DNA from: Trachelipus rathkii
Taxonomy: Eukaryota > Arthropoda > Malacostraca > Isopoda > Trachelipodidae
DNA: 27,500 bases
Direction: 5' to 3'
NCBI GenBank assembly: GCA_015478945.1
Contig: JABUQX010088533.1
Coordinates: 1-27,500 of the forward strand
Of the stretch, positions 24,252 to 27,500 are shown in pieces. How positions within the stretch are numbered: position 1 is the stretch's first letter; each line of letters starts with the position of its first letter. Below the pieces are notes generated by a model, which saw nothing but the letters and a program-made list of their open reading frames with translations, ran no database searches and was not told where the DNA came from. The translations under genes were made by a program, and so were the position numbers.

Positions 24252-24816
24252 ATGGCCGCATTGCTTCAATGGAATTGTCGTGGCTACTATTCAATTTTTA
24301 CGAACCTGTTCAACTATGCCATCGCAACCTCTTCCAACCATCAGAATACAAATCGCCACTAACGCCTATAAACCGAGTGACAACGATAGGCGAGGCACCG
24401 GAATTCTCATTCCTAAGTCTGTCCGTTATTCTTCTGTCCTTCTTCGAACTAGGCTTCACGCAGTAGCAGAACGAATCCATCTGTCCACCGATTTTACAGT
24501 CTGTTCGATCCATTTGACTCCCAGTAGCGAGCTTTCAAGCAGCTCCCTCATCCACTTGTCATATTAGCAGTTTTCAACCTTTGTCACCCCTATGGAGTGA
24601 CTCTGTCACCTCGCCAAAGACTAAGATCCTTGACGATCTAACTTCCTTTTCCCTGGAATGCCTTAACATTGGACTCTTACCTATGAACGCTGAGATACGT
24701 ACACGTCCACCTGTATAGATATTTCCTTTTGTTCTCCTTCTCTTATGGATCACTTCACATGATCCTGCTTCGATTACTTGTACGGTAGCGACCATTACCC
24801 GATAGCCTCTACATGA
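24252..24816 (+). pseudogene. LINE ORF2 APE-type endonuclease remnant
   Basis: This domain nicks target DNA to prime reverse transcription. It starts MAALLQWNCRG (24252-24284), matching the usual ILQWNCRG start and its catalytic Asn. The next conserved section, which should contain the QET Glu motif, is largely deleted. In a second frame, RRGTGILIPKS (about 24,385-24,417) and LHAVAERIHL...FTVCSIHLTPSSEL (about 24,450-24,540) match the middle of the domain. In a third frame the GDFN position reads LAVFN (24564-24578), so the catalytic Asp is lost, followed by HPYG. Finally YGSDHYPI (24781-24804) preserves the C-terminal Ser-Asp-His motif. At least four frame changes are needed, so it is inactive. 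Confidence 0.85.
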
Positions 24817-25482
24817 ACTCACACCGAGCCTAATGCTAGAACCTCATTCCTGCCAGCGTTATGATCGAGCGGGGGCCCCTTTTCATCATGTCACAATTAT
24901 CCCACATTCTCCTTTCAATGAGTAGTTTCCGACCATGTCAAGTCCATAGTGGGACCCCTGTTCACTTGTAAGGTCTGCCCTGCCGATATCTCGACGGAAA
25001 TCTGTCCAACCGGTGATTGGGAGGGAAAAGTCCACATCATCGTCAACCCTGACCTGAACCCCTTTCGATGAGCCATTATGGGGTCACTTCAAAAGGTACT
25101 GATGTACAGGGACCCTATCCCCGACGTCGGAACCCTTTCGGCAACGTGTTCACGACGGTTTTGACTATATTCGTGGCGGCAGGCGAGAACACTCTGATTG
25201 TCACTCATGACGACATGTAGAAGCTTGCATCGCGTCGGAAGGGTCGCATTTTGAACACCTACTATAATTTGGACTGGGATGAACCATCAACGTTACAATG
25301 TATGCAATAAGCACTAATATTATAAGTGTGTTTCAGTATGTTTTCAAACTACCTCAACAACTTAAGCACCTCCACTAGTTTCCCCAACCGTGGTTTTCCG
25401 ACCTATGCTCGGTTAAACATGATTTGCCCAGCAAGCGTGTTCAACTGATCCTCAGATTTGCCTATATTAAGTAACACCTATA

Positions 25483-25483
<1 letters not shown>
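24817..25483. other. Decayed LINE 3' region or unrelated DNA
   Basis: Balanced GC content like the LINE, and a few residues after the endonuclease (CQRYDRAGAPF) resemble the W-R-x-RADW segment that follows it in related ORF2s. No FADD-type reverse transcriptase motif could be found on any frame by eye. The last 200 bases are not assignable. Confidence 0.4.
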
Positions 25484-25545
<62 letters not shown>

Positions 25546-25560
25546 AATATATATATACAT
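25484..25560. repeat. (TA)n array at the LINE/hAT junction of module C
   Basis: TA run of about 58 bases, a short AATTTAAT break and a second small TA run. It is the shortest of the three junction arrays. Confidence 0.95.
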
Positions 25561-25590
25561 ATGTGTGTGAATATGCTTATAGATATGAGA

Positions 25591-25743
25591 TGGACTGAAT
25601 ATTCGCATTCGAATCTGTGAATGAGCATATTCACGTTTTTCAATATTCGCAGTGGCATCTTAGCTCTCGAAATTTTAAAAATATTCCATTCCCAATTATT
25701 CGTATTCCACCTGAACACATGCTAATGAGAATATGTCTATCCA
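25591..25743. mobile_element. MITE-like inverted-repeat element, both ends present
   Basis: The left end TGGACTGAATATTCGCATT and the reverse complement of the right end, TGGATAGACATATTCTCATT, are similar inverted repeats about 20 bases long enclosing about 110 bases. Modules A and B each retain only one of these ends. No clear target duplication. No coding capacity. It sits just ahead of the hAT leader and could be the hAT element's own subterminal region rather than a separate MITE. Confidence 0.55.
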
Positions 25744-25888
25744 TGTGACTGTTGTATCGATTTAGCGATCGATAAGCTGACCAACTGTCTCAAGGTCGTG
25801 GTAGTAATTTGGATGGCACTCGGTCTAGCATTGATAGATTGACGCGGGAATATATGCGCTCGAGATCAACTGTTGAAGCAATTGCGTA

Positions 25889-27492
25889 ATGGAATCCTTC
25901 AGGGTGGTTTGGAAATACTTTGATATAGCTTTCCATGACATCGCAAAACGTATACTTTGCAATCGTAATTATTCTCGGAGAGGAATAAGGACATCTGGGT
26001 TAAGAAACCATCTAAGCAACAAACACAAGGAAGTGGTAGCAAGGAAAACGAGTAAAAAAGAAGAGTATCTTCAATACCAGTTTTAAGAATGAAGCAGATT
26101 ACTCTTGAAGCTTATATAACAAATACAAAGATATGGGAACCTAAAAAAAAAAATACAAAAGATGGATATTATATTTACACATGTAATAGTAATGGACAAT
26201 CTTGTTTTCTCACGTTCAAATTCTTGGCTTTGTAAGACTAATGAAAGTAGCTGTCCCATTCTAACCACTATGTCAAAGTAAATATACAGAGATATTGTTT
26301 GTGAGAAAATTTATGACTGCGTTAAAAACTAAGTTTCAGAATTAATAACCTCTATTAAACAATTATCCAAATTAGCTTTCTCCACGAACGAAAGGTCAGA
26401 TACTCAATTAGCAGTTTCTTTGTTCTCTCTGACTAGTCATGCGTCATGCTGTAGACAATTATTTCAAAAGCTAAAATTTTGTGTTGTGAGCTGAACTACT
26501 CACTGAACGTCACACGGATGAATGAAGTAATTTATGGAATGTTGGTGAAATTGAACCTATCTCTAGATCATGTTCACTGTGGCATGAGATGTTGGTTTCA
26601 ATATAAAGAAAGAACCTTTTCTTTCTTGAGTAAATAACACAAACACCGTCTGTCTTCAACATTAGAAATGTTGTTAAATCTCAAATAAACAGATAGCTAA
26701 GTTCTCTCAAAATGTAGGTCAATTGAGGTACACTTTAATCATTAGACCATAGCTCAAGAAGAATTAAGGAAAATACAGCCGAGAATTAACGTTCCACACC
26801 TTTCAGTAATATATGACGTTTCCTCGCGCTGGAACAACACACTGCAAATGATGATGAAAAAAATGTAAGAGCTTAATGAATCTCTCTGCTTGTACGGCCG
26901 CGCTAATGATAAAATAAATGTCTTAACATCCCATGACAATTCTATTCTAACCAATTGTATCAATGCACTCCAATGTTTGAAGATATCACCATGATAATCA
27001 ACAAAAACTTGTCAACTTCTCGTAACAACTCTGAATAGAGTATTAGTGTCCTCAGACAGTGACATTCAAAAAATAAAATTTATGAGAGCAACGACTTGTA
27101 TCCAGTTGATAAATTTTTGAACCCTAAACAAATCAAACACATTTTTTTTATTTCTCACTTTTTTTACAGAGGGTTAAATTCAGCCTACCGAAAATGAGAA
27201 ATTCAAAAATACAAGTTTGAAATAGTTCAAGAACAACAAACGTTGCTTCAAACCCATCCACAAGAGCCACTGTCACCGACATCAAAACCATCCACAAGAA
27301 CCACTGTCACCGACATCATGAATGCAATTCTACATTCAAGCATTTGATGATGACCAGACATCAAAAATAGTTGAAAAGTACGCCAAGATAAAAGCTTTTC
27401 CAATGACGAAAACCCTCTCGCATGGTAGAGGAAGCCTGAGGAGGCGTATCCTTCTCTTTCTCAATTAGAAAAGACTTTCCTTCCTTGCCCAC
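25889..27492 (+). pseudogene. hAT-family transposase pseudogene, nearly full length
   Basis: BED finger: ATG 25889 to 26086, VWKYFDIAF...TSGLRNHLSNKHKE, with the first Cys replaced by Arg. Then GFVRLMKVAVPFL (about 26,227-26,265), RDIVCEKIYDCVKN (26,289-26,330) and AFSTNERSDTQLAVSLFSLT (about 26,374-26,433), which matches the start of the RNase H-like core where the first acidic catalytic residue would lie. VSSRWNNT (26818-26841) is the conserved RWN-S/T motif, followed by INVLTSHDNSILTNCINALQ (about 26,914-26,973). The C-terminal dimerisation domain is seen as ENPLAW-stop-RKPEEAYPSLSQLEK (about 27,408-27,470), where the second Trp of the usual WW is TAG. Length fits the family. Many frame changes, so it is dead. 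Confidence 0.85.
27254..27318 (+). repeat. Tandem 31-bp duplication within the hAT pseudogene (period 34)
   Basis: CCATCCACAAGAGCCACTG... at 27254-27284 recurs at 27288-27318 with one G/A change. It lies in the linker before the C-terminal dimerisation domain. Confidence 0.85.
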
Positions 27493-27500
27493 CATAAATT

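Larger units (their letters stand above)
21965..25470 (+). mobile_element. Module C LINE, main part: ORF1, endonuclease, decayed 3' region
   Basis: The longest LINE copy. It follows module B closely to about 24,023 and module A to CACCTGGAT at 24,115, then continues into ORF2 where A and B are truncated. The part after the endonuclease (about 24,830-25,470) is strongly decayed, and I cannot recognise a reverse transcriptase in it. It ends near a TA array at 25,484. Confidence 0.75.

Noticed and set aside
22128..24816. Viral gag-pol or an endogenous viral element
   Set aside because: The order ORF1 zinc knuckle then APE endonuclease, without LTRs, protease or integrase, identifies a non-LTR retrotransposon. 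I saw no viral protein motif in the window.

Overview
The window reads as repeat-dominated, intergenic DNA from an animal, most likely an arthropod. The arthropod reading rests on six tandem TTAGG units (the arthropod telomere motif), a tRNA-derived SINE-like unit, an I/Jockey-type LINE with a zinc-knuckle ORF1 and an APE endonuclease, and hAT and pogo/Tigger DNA transposons. The very long (TA)n and (TAA)n arrays suit genomes such as those of decapod crustaceans, but the sequence cannot settle the species. I see no convincing intact host protein gene, no rRNA and no functional tRNA. Every coding trace I recognise is a decayed transposon gene.

Left part (1-10,680): AT-rich unique DNA cut up by at least fifteen long (TA)n, compound TA/TAA/TATG, (ATT)n, (GT)n and (ATTT)n tracts. 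It also holds two small GC-rich foldable islands (about 1345-1425 and 2385-2475), the short (TTAGG)6 block at 3391-3420, and a reverse-strand tRNA-like unit with A and B boxes at 10,405-10,478.

Right part (10,680-27,500): three copies of one composite module, all on the plus strand, in the order LINE 5' portion, (TA)n array, small inverted-repeat element, hAT transposase. Module A (about 10,981-14,699) and module B (14,700-18,481) carry a 3'-truncated LINE and a hAT gene cut at exactly the same base. Module C (18,482-27,500) has a longer LINE that reaches the ORF2 endonuclease and a nearly full-length hAT pseudogene running to the window end. The copies are a mosaic. From 12,018 to about 13,465, A and B differ at only about five positions, but upstream of 12,018 they are clearly diverged.

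Module C is split by a 3,048-bp insertion (18,917-21,964) flanked by 29-bp direct repeats of LINE sequence. Its ends are related, inverted and rich in GGGCATTTGCCC-like palindromes. Its centre is a (TA)n array that was itself entered by a pogo/Tigger element (about 19,185-21,623) with a degraded reverse-strand transposase. The layout is therefore nested at least three deep.

Nothing here works together as a living pathway. The interest lies in genome dynamics: recent tandem amplification of a composite transposon module, patchy sequence identity suggesting exchange between copies, and (TA)n arrays sitting at module junctions. Collapsed or mis-joined assembly across the TA arrays is a real alternative.
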